Source: Methylophilales bacterium LSUCC0135 (lineage in GTDB: Bacteria > Pseudomonadota > Gammaproteobacteria > Burkholderiales > Methylophilaceae). Taken from it: 64,000 nucleotides of DNA. The DNA lies in contig MCAW01000003.1 in the NCBI GenBank assembly GCA_001704575.1, positions 199,886 through 263,885 on the forward strand, written 5' to 3'. The notes below the pieces were generated by a model. It ran no database searches, was not told where the DNA came from, and was given only the letters and a program-made list of their open reading frames with translations. Shown in pieces: positions 26,101 through 34,086 of this stretch (the first letter of the stretch is position 1; each line of letters opens with the position of its first letter). The position numbers and the translations under genes were made by a program.

Positions 26101-28386
26101 TTGATACACTTCCAGCGAGGTTTCGTTGTTGGCATTATCCAACCAGCGGATTGATACCGAATTTCTTGAACTCGTGGTTGCGGTCAAACCGCTTGGCGCA
26201 TTTGGAATCGTCACCGTCGCTACCAACGTGGTCGCGCTGACCGTTTCAGACTGACTTTGACCGGATGCATTGATCGCGAACAAGCGGTAATAATACGTCG
26301 TCTGCGGCTGCAGATTGCTATCCGTGTAGCCTGTTGTTCCGGCTGCAAGCGTCGCCACATTGGTGAAATTGACCGCATTGGTACTGCGCTGCAATTGATA
26401 ACTGCTTTCGCCGGCTACATCCGTCCAGGACAGGGTGATGGCATTTTCGGTGACTTCGCCGACAGAAACAACGGCGGTCTCGGGAGGGTAACCGAGGTCC
26501 AGGCCGGTGATGCCGACGACCTGAAACGCGCTAGCCACATCTTCGCCGGACCAGCCCAGTTTTTTTGCTTCATCGACCACGCATTGTGCCCCACTGACAA
26601 AACCGGTGCTCGCTATCCAGCAGTAGCGGTTGGCGTTGGCAAATGCCACAAACGCCTTCTGCACATCCCAACCCTTTTTTGTTGCCAGCGTACAGAACGC
26701 CTTGTTGTAGATGCCACTGGAGTAGTGCACATCCATTCCTGACTGGTATTCACTGACATGATCGATGGAAAACCCATCCTGTGGCGGATCACACATATTC
26801 CGCAAAAATAGCGCTGATTTGGTAATATCGGCACCCACTAAAAAATCTGCGTCGCCAAACATATAGTACTCCGCAGCCTCACCCGCAATATCCGAGAATG
26901 CCTCGTTTATGCCACCTGACTCGCCCGAGTAAATCAGGTCGGAATTCTGCTCGGTAAAGCCATGACTGACTTCATGCGCTACAACATCCAGACTGACTAG
27001 CGGATGAAAATAATCCTTACCATCACCAAACGTCATCGCGCTGCCATCCCAGAAAGCATTGTCGTAATCATTGCCGTAATGCACACGCATCATCAGCTGG
27101 AATGTCAGCGGCGGCTCACCCAGATACTCCTGATACATGTCATACACCATCCCGCCAAAGAAATGGGCATCATTTAGCGGACTGAATGCACCATTGACCT
27201 CTCTGGACTTGTTGTAGCATGCACCACTACCATCCTGATTGAAGACAAAGGCAGTGCTACCGCTGGTGCCATTATTTAGATCTACCGTCTTCACGTTTTC
27301 GTTGGCCATGGTACAGACTGTACCATTGCTCTGCAGTGAATAACGCGGAAAATCCGGGAACCGGCTGCCACCGTTATAGTAGTAGCGGCTGGTTTTGACA
27401 TTACCACCAGGCCCCTCACCGATCGGCACAGCAGGGCTTGGCGGCGCTTCAACATTGGCGCTGACGCTTAAGCCACTGAAACTCCGATAAGCATACATAC
27501 CGATATGCCAGGTTTCACCGGCACTCACTGTCACGCTACAGGAATCATTATTGCCAATCGCGATGGAACTACAATCAAACACACCGGTACTAGGGTTAGC
27601 CCCTCTGCGCACATAAAGATCTGCATCCCCTAAGCCTTGCGCGATACTCGCCAGCATGGTTGAAGCCCCTGAAATTGCCGGAATGGTCACGGTACGATAA
27701 ATCCAACGACCGCTTCGGGCGGAAAGTCCACTCTGATCCAGCACGGCGCAGCCGCCGCTGCATACATCGGCATGTGTCAGACCATCGTACTCAAGCAGAA
27801 CCTCTCCGCTATTCGCATCAACAAGGTAGGTGGGGCGTGTCGGGTGTCCGCCATTCTCGCTATCGGCCAGCAACGTCACACGATAGCTCAGAACCGGCGT
27901 GCCATCATCGCGCACATAGATCACCAGCTCGTTTTCGGTGTTCTTGAAAACCGGCTTGCGCCCGGCAAAACGACTGGCAAGTCTCGATTTCATGCGATCA
28001 GTCACTGCATTTGCAGCCAAACCCGGCTGAATGCTTTTTATATCGGTATCCAGCCCTCTTACCAGCTGCCCCTTCAAATTTTCCAGTCTGCCGCCGGCAT
28101 CGCTTTCCAGAATCACCTCACGGCCAAACACCGGCACATTATTGAAACGCTGACGATAGCGCGTAACCTTGCGTCCGTCACGTCGCTCGTAATGCTTCAG
28201 GGATTCCAGCCTTTCCGCGCTCTTGAGGCCGAGGTGGTCAAGAAAAGCCCGGCTGGAAGGGGATGCATTTGTTTGCTTGATACGATCCAGAATATCCCGG
28301 GACTTGTGCAGATCGCGCAACTCGGCAGCTGCCAGAGGCATGGAAAAACACAGCGCAAGTACAAAAGACAAAAAGCAACGATTCAT
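25930..28386 (-). CDS. Secreted M4 (thermolysin/vibriolysin-like) metalloprotease with PPC and FnIII domains
   Basis: Extracellular zinc endopeptidase of 818 residues. The start at 28386 gives a clean signal peptide (MNRCFLSFVLALCFSMPLAA-AE) and has GAGGTG upstream. Next come the FTP/PepSY propeptide (about 25-205), a pre-peptidase PPC domain (about 230-310, LYVRRGANPSTGVFDCSS) and the M4 catalytic domain (about 325-630). Zinc ligands are in HEVSHGFTE (about 468) and GGINEAFSD (about 493), and the active His is in DVHYSSGIYNKAF (about 554). Two fibronectin type III repeats (about 635-725 and 733-818) follow. A PPC between propeptide and enzyme is unusual, since it is normally C-terminal. Eight or more Cys suggest disulfides. 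It has no type I signal and a Sec leader, so type II export is more likely. Confidence 0.92.
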   Translation of the reverse strand: MNRCFLSFVLALCFSMPLAAAELRDLHKSRDILDRIKQTNASPSSRAFLDHLGLKSAERLESLKHYERRDGRKVTRYRQRFNNVPVFGREVILESDAGGRLENLKGQLVRGLDTDIKSIQPGLAANAVTDRMKSRLASRFAGRKPVFKNTENELVIYVRDDGTPVLSYRVTLLADSENGGHPTRPTYLVDANSGEVLLEYDGLTHADVCSGGCAVLDQSGLSARSGRWIYRTVTIPAISGASTMLASIAQGLGDADLYVRRGANPSTGVFDCSSIAIGNNDSCSVTVSAGETWHIGMYAYRSFSGLSVSANVEAPPSPAVPIGEGPGGNVKTSRYYYNGGSRFPDFPRYSLQSNGTVCTMANENVKTVDLNNGTSGSTAFVFNQDGSGACYNKSREVNGAFSPLNDAHFFGGMVYDMYQEYLGEPPLTFQLMMRVHYGNDYDNAFWDGSAMTFGDGKDYFHPLVSLDVVAHEVSHGFTEQNSDLIYSGESGGINEAFSDIAGEAAEYYMFGDADFLVGADITKSALFLRNMCDPPQDGFSIDHVSEYQSGMDVHYSSGIYNKAFCTLATKKGWDVQKAFVAFANANRYCWIASTGFVSGAQCVVDEAKKLGWSGEDVASAFQVVGITGLDLGYPPETAVVSVGEVTENAITLSWTDVAGESSYQLQRSTNAVNFTNVATLAAGTTGYTDSNLQPQTTYYYRLFAINASGQSQSETVSATTLVATVTIPNAPSGLTATTSSRNSVSIRWLDNANNETSLEVYQSTSTNFSGTPRATLGANATTYTDTGLNRRITYYYRVRACNAAGCSAYSNTTSRSTR

Positions 28387-28746
28387 GACACACCTCATTT
28401 CAAACCAGGACAAGCCAAGCCAAAAACAACCAAGTCAGTACCATGCTGGTTAATTTACATATATTTAGTATTGCTTTCATCTTAATCATTTTTATGATGT
28501 GCATCAAGGCATTACATGACGCCCGTGCCAATCATCATGCGTACGCGGTGAATCGGCCAAAAAAAACGACACCCAAGGTGCCGAATATTCATCAATCATC
28601 AAATTACGGTAAAGATGGGTGCGTGTTGCAAGTGTGCCGTCACTTTAGAAAATAAATCAGATATCCCAGCTTCAAGCCGACGGCATTGGCTAGACAATGC
28701 CGCCAATCACCTTAACGCCAGACGGTTGAGCTCTGCATCAAGTCGA

Positions 28747-28872
28747 TCAATATGTATGCTTTGCTTTATCCCACCACTCAAAATCTGTCGGCGGCAGATA
28801 TATCGGCATCAGAGACAAGGCCGCCACTGCGGCATAAGTAAGCCAATAACTAGTCTTAAGCAAGTAATTCAT
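28747..28872 (-). pseudogene. Possible VanZ-like protein fragment
   Basis: A 41-codon frame with one membrane segment, YWLTYAAVAALSLMPIYLPP, followed by FEWWDKAKH. The layout hydrophobic helix, proline-rich turn, D-K-x-x-H matches the first third of VanZ-family proteins, where the His is normally followed by more helices. Here the frame stops two codons later. The open frame extends about 22 codons upstream of the ATG without another start. Weak evidence; it could be chance. Confidence 0.3.
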
Positions 28873-29167
28873 CCAATCGGGAATGATGGCAATCAGTGCA
28901 GTAGACTGGGAAGAGAGTTGATTCAGAATAGAGCTTGAGATAAGGGGGGGGCTTTATGGCCCCACCATATATATAAGAGAGGTATAAGACATAACTTATT
29001 GATTATATTGAGTAAAATATTTATGGCATGATTGATGGCATCAATAAAATATATAATAAAAACAATAGATTAAGATTTATACCCCGAATGAGACCTTACT
29101 TCTCTGTGCTGATCAGTTTGCGGCAAACGACGAGAAAATCAACCACAAATTTGCCGTGTTCCGGTGG

Positions 29168-29188
29168 AACTGTCCCAAAACTGTCCCA
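29168..29188 (+). repeat. Tandem AACTGTCCCA repeat beside the island att site
   Basis: Two exact copies of AACTGTCCCA start 11 bp apart (29168 and 29179), 47 bp from the 3' end of tRNA-Asn. Short direct repeats spaced about one helical turn apart and close to the core site are how integrase arm-binding sites usually look. This is a suggestion only. Confidence 0.35.
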
Positions 29189-29234
29189 TGGCGCAAAATA
29201 AAAAAGCCCTGCATATCTGCAAGGCTTGATTTTA

Positions 29235-29282
29235 TTGGCTCCCCGACCTGGGCTCGAACCAGGGACACACGGATTAACAGTC
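29235..29282 (-). repeat. Right island repeat within the intact tRNA-Asn
   Basis: 48 bp identical to 18791-18838. The repeat includes the tRNA 3' half with the anticodon, so the island supplied (or kept) a functional 3' end when it integrated. Confidence 0.88.
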
Positions 29283-29311
29283 CGTTGCTCTACCGACTGA
29301 GCTATCGGGGA
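29236..29311 (-). tRNA. tRNA-Asn, anticodon GTT, intact
   Basis: 76 nt on the minus strand from TCCCCGATAGCTCAG to GGGGAGCCA, with CCA encoded. The anticodon stem-loop CGGACTGTTAATCCG gives anticodon GTT. The D-loop (CAGTCGGTAGAGC) and T-loop (GGTTCGAGCCC) are normal. The 3' half is repeated at the other island end. Confidence 0.97.
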
Positions 29312-29327
29312 ATCGATAGAAGGCGCA

Positions 29328-29356
29328 ATAATACTGACTTGGCGGCCTGAGGTCAA
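29328..29356 (-). promoter_or_regulatory. Sigma-70 promoter of tRNA-Asn
   Basis: On the minus strand, TTGACC (29356-29351), a 17-bp spacer and TATTAT (29333-29328), 17 bp before the tRNA 5' end. It lies inside the short gap to the divergent asmA-like gene. Confidence 0.78.
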
Positions 29357-29375
29357 CATTGGACGAGGATAAATT

Positions 29376-30707
29376 TTGCAAAAATACAGACCTATTCTGA
29401 TCGCGATTCCTATCATATTGATTGTATTGGTGGTGATTCCTTTTCTGATTCCCATGAGTACTCATATCAATCGGGCCGAGCAGGCTGCGAGCGATGCATT
29501 GAGGGTACCTGTGAAGATCGGCGGCTTGCGTGTGGCGTTGCTACCGACGCCTCGGCTCAATGTCAGCGATGTCGTGGTGGGCAGCGATGAGGATTTCATG
29601 GTTGAGAATCTGGCGGTGGTGCCGGCGATTTTCTCTCTGTTTTCCGGGGTGAAGACAATAAGCAGTTTGAAGGTCGAGCGGCCGGTGATCAAGCAGTCGG
29701 CGATGGATATCGTCGCCACGCTGACGAATAGCGATGCTGGCGAGAGTGGGCCAGCCAAGGTGACTATTCGCGAGATCAGCATCCGGCAGGCGCAGTTGGT
29801 CTGGCCGGAGATGAATTTGCCGGAGCTTGATGCCGATATTGCGTTGACTGCGGAAAACAAGCCGGAATCGGCACGCATCACGACGACCGATGGCAAGCTA
29901 CGCGTGGACCTGACGCCGGAGGACGGTCGCCAGTTGATCACGCTTTCTGCCAAGAGCTGGACATTGCCAGCCGGACCGGCTTTTTTGATTGATGAGTTGG
30001 CAGGTCAAATGGTGCTGACCGGTAAAACGCTGACCATCGAGAAGCTGGACGCGAAGCTTTACGGCGGCAAGTTGCACGCTGATGCGGTGCTGGATTGGCA
30101 GAATCACTGGCAGTTGAACGGCAAGTTGCTTGCAGAGGAGGTGGAGTTGAGCAAGCCGGTGGGTCTGATCAGCAAATCCACACAGTTAAGTGGCAAGCTG
30201 GCTGCGGATGGCAGCTACAAGGCGGCAGCAAAGACGGCTGGAAAACTACTGGATCAGCTGCAGGCGGATATCAAATTCAATTTGCAGGATGGTGTGCTGC
30301 ATGGGGTCGATCTGGCAAAGGCGGCGACCTTGCTGGTGACCAAAGGCACCAGCGGTGGGCAGACGCAGTTCGATACGCTTTCGGGTTTGCTGAATGTGTC
30401 TGGCAAGCAATATCACTTGCGCGATCTGCTGGTGGTTTCCGGTCTTCTGAAGGCGAGCGGCGATGTGAAAATCAAAGCCGACAAGACGCTGGATGGTGTC
30501 GTCAAGGTTGAAGTCAGGAAAGGCGCAACACTGGCCGCGGTGCCGCTACAGGTCTCAGGCAGCACGGAAAAACCGTTGGTGTTCCCGACCAAGGCGGCCC
30601 TGGCCGGTGCTGCTGCTGGCACGGCGATTCTAGGGCCGGGTGTGGGTACCAGCCTGGGCATGCAGGCCGCAGAAAAAGTAAAAGGGTTGTTCGGCGGCGG
30701 TGATTAA
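29376..30707 (+). CDS. AsmA-family envelope protein
   Basis: 443 residues with an N-terminal membrane anchor (about 7-27) and a large periplasmic beta-rich body. The opening VPVKIGGLRVALLPTPRLNV and repeated LxGKLxADGxY-type strands are AsmA hallmarks; the C-terminal part LQDGVLHGVDLAKAA and DGVVKVEVRKGATLAAVPLQ is the conserved AsmA-like end. A Gly/Ala-rich tail (GAAAGTAILGPGVGTSLGMQ) follows. The start is a TTG at 29376 with GAGGA 6-7 bp before it; no better ATG exists upstream. The family affects outer-membrane lipid and protein assembly. It is shorter than E. coli AsmA (about 620). Confidence 0.85.
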   Translation: MQKYRPILIAIPIILIVLVVIPFLIPMSTHINRAEQAASDALRVPVKIGGLRVALLPTPRLNVSDVVVGSDEDFMVENLAVVPAIFSLFSGVKTISSLKVERPVIKQSAMDIVATLTNSDAGESGPAKVTIREISIRQAQLVWPEMNLPELDADIALTAENKPESARITTTDGKLRVDLTPEDGRQLITLSAKSWTLPAGPAFLIDELAGQMVLTGKTLTIEKLDAKLYGGKLHADAVLDWQNHWQLNGKLLAEEVELSKPVGLISKSTQLSGKLAADGSYKAAAKTAGKLLDQLQADIKFNLQDGVLHGVDLAKAATLLVTKGTSGGQTQFDTLSGLLNVSGKQYHLRDLLVVSGLLKASGDVKIKADKTLDGVVKVEVRKGATLAAVPLQVSGSTEKPLVFPTKAALAGAAAGTAILGPGVGTSLGMQAAEKVKGLFGGGD

Positions 30708-30725
30708 GCTGCTGCACCCGGCGCG

Positions 30726-31505
30726 TTACAGGCCCAATAGCCGCGGCAGATCGCGGATGGAATCGATCAGTACATCCGGCTTCATGGCTGATGCATCAGC
30801 GTAGCTTTGCCGGTATTTGCCGGTACGCACCAGTATGCCGCTGAGTCCGGCCTGCTGAGCGCCGCCGATGTCGGAATCAATGTCGTCACCGATCATCGCG
30901 ACCTCGCCGACGGCCAACTGCATGTCATCCACCGCGATACTGAAGAAGTCCGCGGATGGTTTGCCGATGATCATGGCTTTTGTGCCGCTCGCATATGCCA
31001 GCCCGTGAACGAAACCGCCGATATCCATTTGCAGGCCTTGCTCGGTCTGCCAGAAGCGGTTTTTGTGGATGGCGATCAGTTTCGCACCGGACATCAGGCA
31101 ATTGAATACCTCGTTCAGCATGGCATAAGACCACGTATTGCCGATATCGCCGACGACGATGAATTGCGCTTCCGTATCCGATTGCTCGAATCCGGCAAAA
31201 TCCTTTTTTACATCATCAGCCAGCAGCAGGCGGCACACAGGATTTTCCTGCCTTTGCAGATACTGCAGCGCGGCTTGCGGTGCGCTGATGATTTCCCGGC
31301 CGGGAATGTCAAAACCCAGCGCATGGAGCTTGCTGGTGATGGAGTTGATCGAAAGCGTACTGGTATTGGTGACGAAACGGCATTCGAGCGCGCTGTTGCG
31401 TATTTTGTTGACCGCTTCGACGGCGCCGTCGATAGCTTGGCTACCGATATAAAGTACGCCATCAAGATCGAACAGAATGCCTTTGAGAGAAGAGCGTTGG
31501 TTCAT
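30726..31505 (-). CDS. HAD-IIA family phosphatase (NagD/HDHD2-like)
   Basis: 259 residues. HAD motif I FDLDGVLYIG (about 11-20, nucleophile Asp12-14 region), motif II FVTNTSTLS (about 44), the IIA-type cap between, motif III K in IGKPSADFF and motif IV MIGDDIDSDIGGAQQAG (about 203-219). GGGGAG precedes the ATG. Relatives act on nucleotide or sugar phosphates and on phosphohistidine proteins; the substrate is not evident. The gene is convergent with the AsmA-family gene (18-bp gap) and follows the aminotransferase on the same strand. Confidence 0.88.
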   Translation of the reverse strand: MNQRSSLKGILFDLDGVLYIGSQAIDGAVEAVNKIRNSALECRFVTNTSTLSINSITSKLHALGFDIPGREIISAPQAALQYLQRQENPVCRLLLADDVKKDFAGFEQSDTEAQFIVVGDIGNTWSYAMLNEVFNCLMSGAKLIAIHKNRFWQTEQGLQMDIGGFVHGLAYASGTKAMIIGKPSADFFSIAVDDMQLAVGEVAMIGDDIDSDIGGAQQAGLSGILVRTGKYRQSYADASAMKPDVLIDSIRDLPRLLGL

Positions 31506-31630
31506 GATTCACTCCCCGTTTAAACGAAGCGCTGTCAAAGCCGCTTCAGGAAGACATGATCCAAGCATGCACCCCGGCAGGCCTGATGAAAAGAGGCAAA
31601 CCGGGGTTTGGATAAAACTTTTCCGAATGC

Positions 31631-32839
31631 TTAGGAGAGTGCTTTTTCGATACGGTTCAGCGCTTCCTTGAGATTGTCCATCGAGGTGGCGAACGAAATG
31701 CGGAAATAGCCTTCCGCGCCGAAAGCCGAGCCCGGAACGACGGCAACACCGACCTGTTCGAGCAGGTATTCCGACAATGCCATGTCGTTGGCTTCACTGA
31801 TCTTGCCGGCCTTGTACAGGTTGGCGATGGCAGCGCGCGCATCGGGGAAAGCGTAGAATGCGCCACCGGCCTTGATGCACTTGAGACCGGGCATCTGGTT
31901 GAAGCGGTTGACGACATATTCATGACGTTCGATGAATGCTTCCACCATCGGCTTGATGCAGTCCTGCGGGCCACCCAGTGCAGCTTGCGCGGCCACCTGC
32001 GAGATCGAGGTCGGGTTGGAGGTCGATTGCGATTGCAGGATTTCCATTGCCTTGATGATATAGGCCGGACCAGCCGCGTAGCCGATACGCCAGCCGGTCA
32101 TTGAGTAGGCTTTGGAGACGCCGTTGAGAACGATGCAGCGGTCTTTCAGTTCGGGCGTTGCGTTGAGGATGTTGTAGAACTTGTCGCCGGTCAGATTGAC
32201 ATGTTCGTACATGTCATCGGTCGCCACCAGCACGTGCGGATGGCGCTTCAGCACCTCGCCCAGCGCTTTCAGCTCCGCCAGCGTGTAAACCGAACCGGTC
32301 GGGTTGGAAGGTGAATTGATCATGAACAGCTTGGTTTTTGGTGTGATCGCTGCTTCAAGTTGTGCGGGCAGCAGCTTGAATTCCTGCTCGATACCACATT
32401 CGATGATCACCGGCTTTGCGCCTGCGACCATGGCGATATCAGCATAGGACACCCAGTAGGGCGCCGGCACGATGACTTCATCGCCGGGGTTCAGCACGGC
32501 CAGCGCGAGATTGAAGATACATTGCTTGCCACCGACGCCAACAATCACTTCCTTGTCGCTGTAATCAAAATCGTTATCGCGCTTGAATTTGGCGACTACG
32601 GCTTTTTTCAGGCCGGCAATACCGGCAACCGGTGTGTATTTGGTGAAGCCGCTGTCGATGGCTTTTTTGGCGGCATCCTTGATGTGCTGCGGTGTATCGA
32701 AATCCGGCTCGCCGGCGCCGAGACCGATGATGTCGCGGCCCTCAGCCTTGAGTCTGGCAGCCCGTGCCGTAACGGCAAGTGTTGGTGATTCCTTGATGGT
32801 TTGAACGCGCTGTGAAAGCACCGATTCTGGTTGCGGCAA
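31631..32839 (-). CDS. Aspartate aminotransferase, class I PLP enzyme (subgroup Ib)
   Basis: 402 residues from a TTG at 32839, chosen because AAGGA lies 8 bp before it and the family starts at this point; an upstream ATG at 32884 adds 15 residues without homology. It transfers the amino group between aspartate and 2-oxoglutarate and may also use prephenate in this subgroup. Motifs: GLGAGEPDFDTP (39-50), INSPSNPTGSVY (174-185), ATDDMYEHV (206-214), PLP-lysine Lys243 in LNGVSKAYSMTGWRIGY, and the C-terminal carboxylate-binding Arg in FRISFATS. Transcribed toward the HAD gene, 125 bp away. Confidence 0.94.
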   Translation of the reverse strand: MPQPESVLSQRVQTIKESPTLAVTARAARLKAEGRDIIGLGAGEPDFDTPQHIKDAAKKAIDSGFTKYTPVAGIAGLKKAVVAKFKRDNDFDYSDKEVIVGVGGKQCIFNLALAVLNPGDEVIVPAPYWVSYADIAMVAGAKPVIIECGIEQEFKLLPAQLEAAITPKTKLFMINSPSNPTGSVYTLAELKALGEVLKRHPHVLVATDDMYEHVNLTGDKFYNILNATPELKDRCIVLNGVSKAYSMTGWRIGYAAGPAYIIKAMEILQSQSTSNPTSISQVAAQAALGGPQDCIKPMVEAFIERHEYVVNRFNQMPGLKCIKAGGAFYAFPDARAAIANLYKAGKISEANDMALSEYLLEQVGVAVVPGSAFGAEGYFRISFATSMDNLKEALNRIEKALS

Positions 32840-32930
32840 GATCGAAATCCTTGAGTGAGGTTGAAGATACTGATAAAAGTACAATTTTACTCACAAATTC
32901 AACCCCATGTAACTGGCAAGCTACAGAAAA

Positions 32931-33944
32931 TCAACAAGTTGTCGGGCAGCCGACCGATTTGCTGAATTCATCGGCAATGGTCTGATCGATGCCTTTGAGG
33001 GCAATGTTGATCGCATGCATTTCTGCGGTATCGCCTTTTTCTGATGCCAGCACACCTATTCTGAACAAGGAGTCGGTATTGGTCGCATCCAGGGCCACGG
33101 ATTTGCGGTAGGCTTTTTCTGCTTCTGTCTTGTTGCCGAGTTTTTCGTTGGCGAGCCCGACCTCATACCAGGCATCGCTGTTATCAGGCTCAGACTTGAC
33201 CCAGCGGTTGGCAATCTCGACCAGCTTGTTCCAGTCTTCCGACAGTTCAGGGCCTGCAATCTGCAGGAAATACGGCATGGTGTCGGGTACGACCCCCTCC
33301 CAGAATGCGTCGCCGCGAATCGGAAACGCGGTCTCGGGCTCGCGGGTTTGAAGCTCTGCCAGCCATTCGATCGGCAGTGCGTAGAAGTAGGCGTTACGCC
33401 CACCGGTTTTGAAGGTATTGATACCGATCAATCTGCCTTCCGTATCGAACAGGCCGCTGCCGCTGGCGCCGAGCGCAAAGCGGGCGTTGGTTCGAATGAT
33501 TTTGCCATCATCCATCGCAAACAGGGATTTGACCGATCCATTCGAAGTGAGTGGCGTTGCAACGCCGCTGGAGTGGCCGATCGAGATGACTTGCTGGCCT
33601 TTTTTCAGGCTGTCGGCCGAGCCGATTCTGACCGGTTTGATATCCATGCTTTCGGTGTTCAACAGACAAAGATCGTGCCAGCGATTGGCCTGCACTGACT
33701 TGATCTGGTAGCTGTCTTCTCCACGAGAGACCCATGCCTGTCTGGTATGGCGGAAGGTATGGCAGTTGGTCAGCACCTTGTTCTGGCCGACGATGACACC
33801 CGAGCCGTAGGCCAAACCACCATCATCCTTGTAACCGCGAACCATGACGGATGAGAAGAACGATTCCAGCAGTTTTGCCCTGTCGTAGGCATGGGCGGGT
33901 GCAAGGTAGCTCAGGCCGGCCACCAGTATCAAGATATAACGCAT
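32931..33944 (-). CDS. Secreted trypsin-like serine protease with TPR repeats
   Basis: 337 residues. Signal peptide 1-19 (ends AHA-YD). The S1 protease fold has its His in LTNCHTF (His62), Asp in RWHDLCLL (Asp91) and Ser in FALGASGSGLFD (Ser161). A TPR-like region follows at about 235-310 (NSDAWYEVGLANEKLGNKTE and TNTDSLFRIGVLASEKG). The combination suggests a periplasmic DegP-like or processing protease that holds partners through the TPRs; there is no PDZ domain. It ends VGCPTTC with two cysteines. Substrate unknown. Confidence 0.87.
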   Translation of the reverse strand: MRYILILVAGLSYLAPAHAYDRAKLLESFFSSVMVRGYKDDGGLAYGSGVIVGQNKVLTNCHTFRHTRQAWVSRGEDSYQIKSVQANRWHDLCLLNTESMDIKPVRIGSADSLKKGQQVISIGHSSGVATPLTSNGSVKSLFAMDDGKIIRTNARFALGASGSGLFDTEGRLIGINTFKTGGRNAYFYALPIEWLAELQTREPETAFPIRGDAFWEGVVPDTMPYFLQIAGPELSEDWNKLVEIANRWVKSEPDNSDAWYEVGLANEKLGNKTEAEKAYRKSVALDATNTDSLFRIGVLASEKGDTAEMHAINIALKGIDQTIADEFSKSVGCPTTC

Positions 33945-34086
33945 GTCATTCCCCAGTGTTGATTGCAGGTTTTGTCAGAACCTTAGTTGATGACTGGAAA
34001 GCATGGGCAAAGTTCGGCATGCGTCAGGTATTGCCAAACACAGGAGCATCGCGCTCAAGCCCTGTTAAAATAGGCTTTCCGTTTTG

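Larger units (their letters stand above)
18839..29234. mobile_element. tRNA-Asn genomic island, decayed, no integrase left
   Basis: The 10.4 kb between the 48-bp direct repeats hold a type I secretion remnant, a HlyD-type adaptor, a giant RTX protein, a terminase-like fragment and a secreted metalloprotease. The DNA is visibly A+T-richer than its surroundings, most of all at 22300-23700. No integrase, excisionase or transfer gene is present. The left repeat runs straight into the middle of an ABC ATPase gene, so a deletion must have removed at least the rest of that gene. Integrase may have been lost in the same or another event near the intact tRNA. Confidence 0.75.
28387..29234. other. Decayed right arm of the island
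   Basis: About 850 bp with no intact gene. It contains a possible VanZ-like fragment (28747-28872, minus), a G-run hairpin (GGGGGGGCTTTATGGCCCC, about 28946-28964), a very A+T-rich tract (28965-29090) and, close to the tRNA, a tandem pair of AACTGTCCCA. In related islands the integrase gene lies here, next to the tRNA 3' end; no integrase motif could be read in any frame. Confidence 0.5.

Noticed and set aside
28443..28655. 70-codon frame with a hydrophobic start
   Set aside because: No ribosome site, and the second half reads like random A+T-rich DNA.
18839..29234. Prophage
   Set aside because: Only one terminase-like fragment is phage-like; no structural, lysis or replication gene is present.
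33945..34086. LexA/SOS box upstream of uvrB
   Set aside because: No CTGT-N8-ACAG match could be found in the gap.
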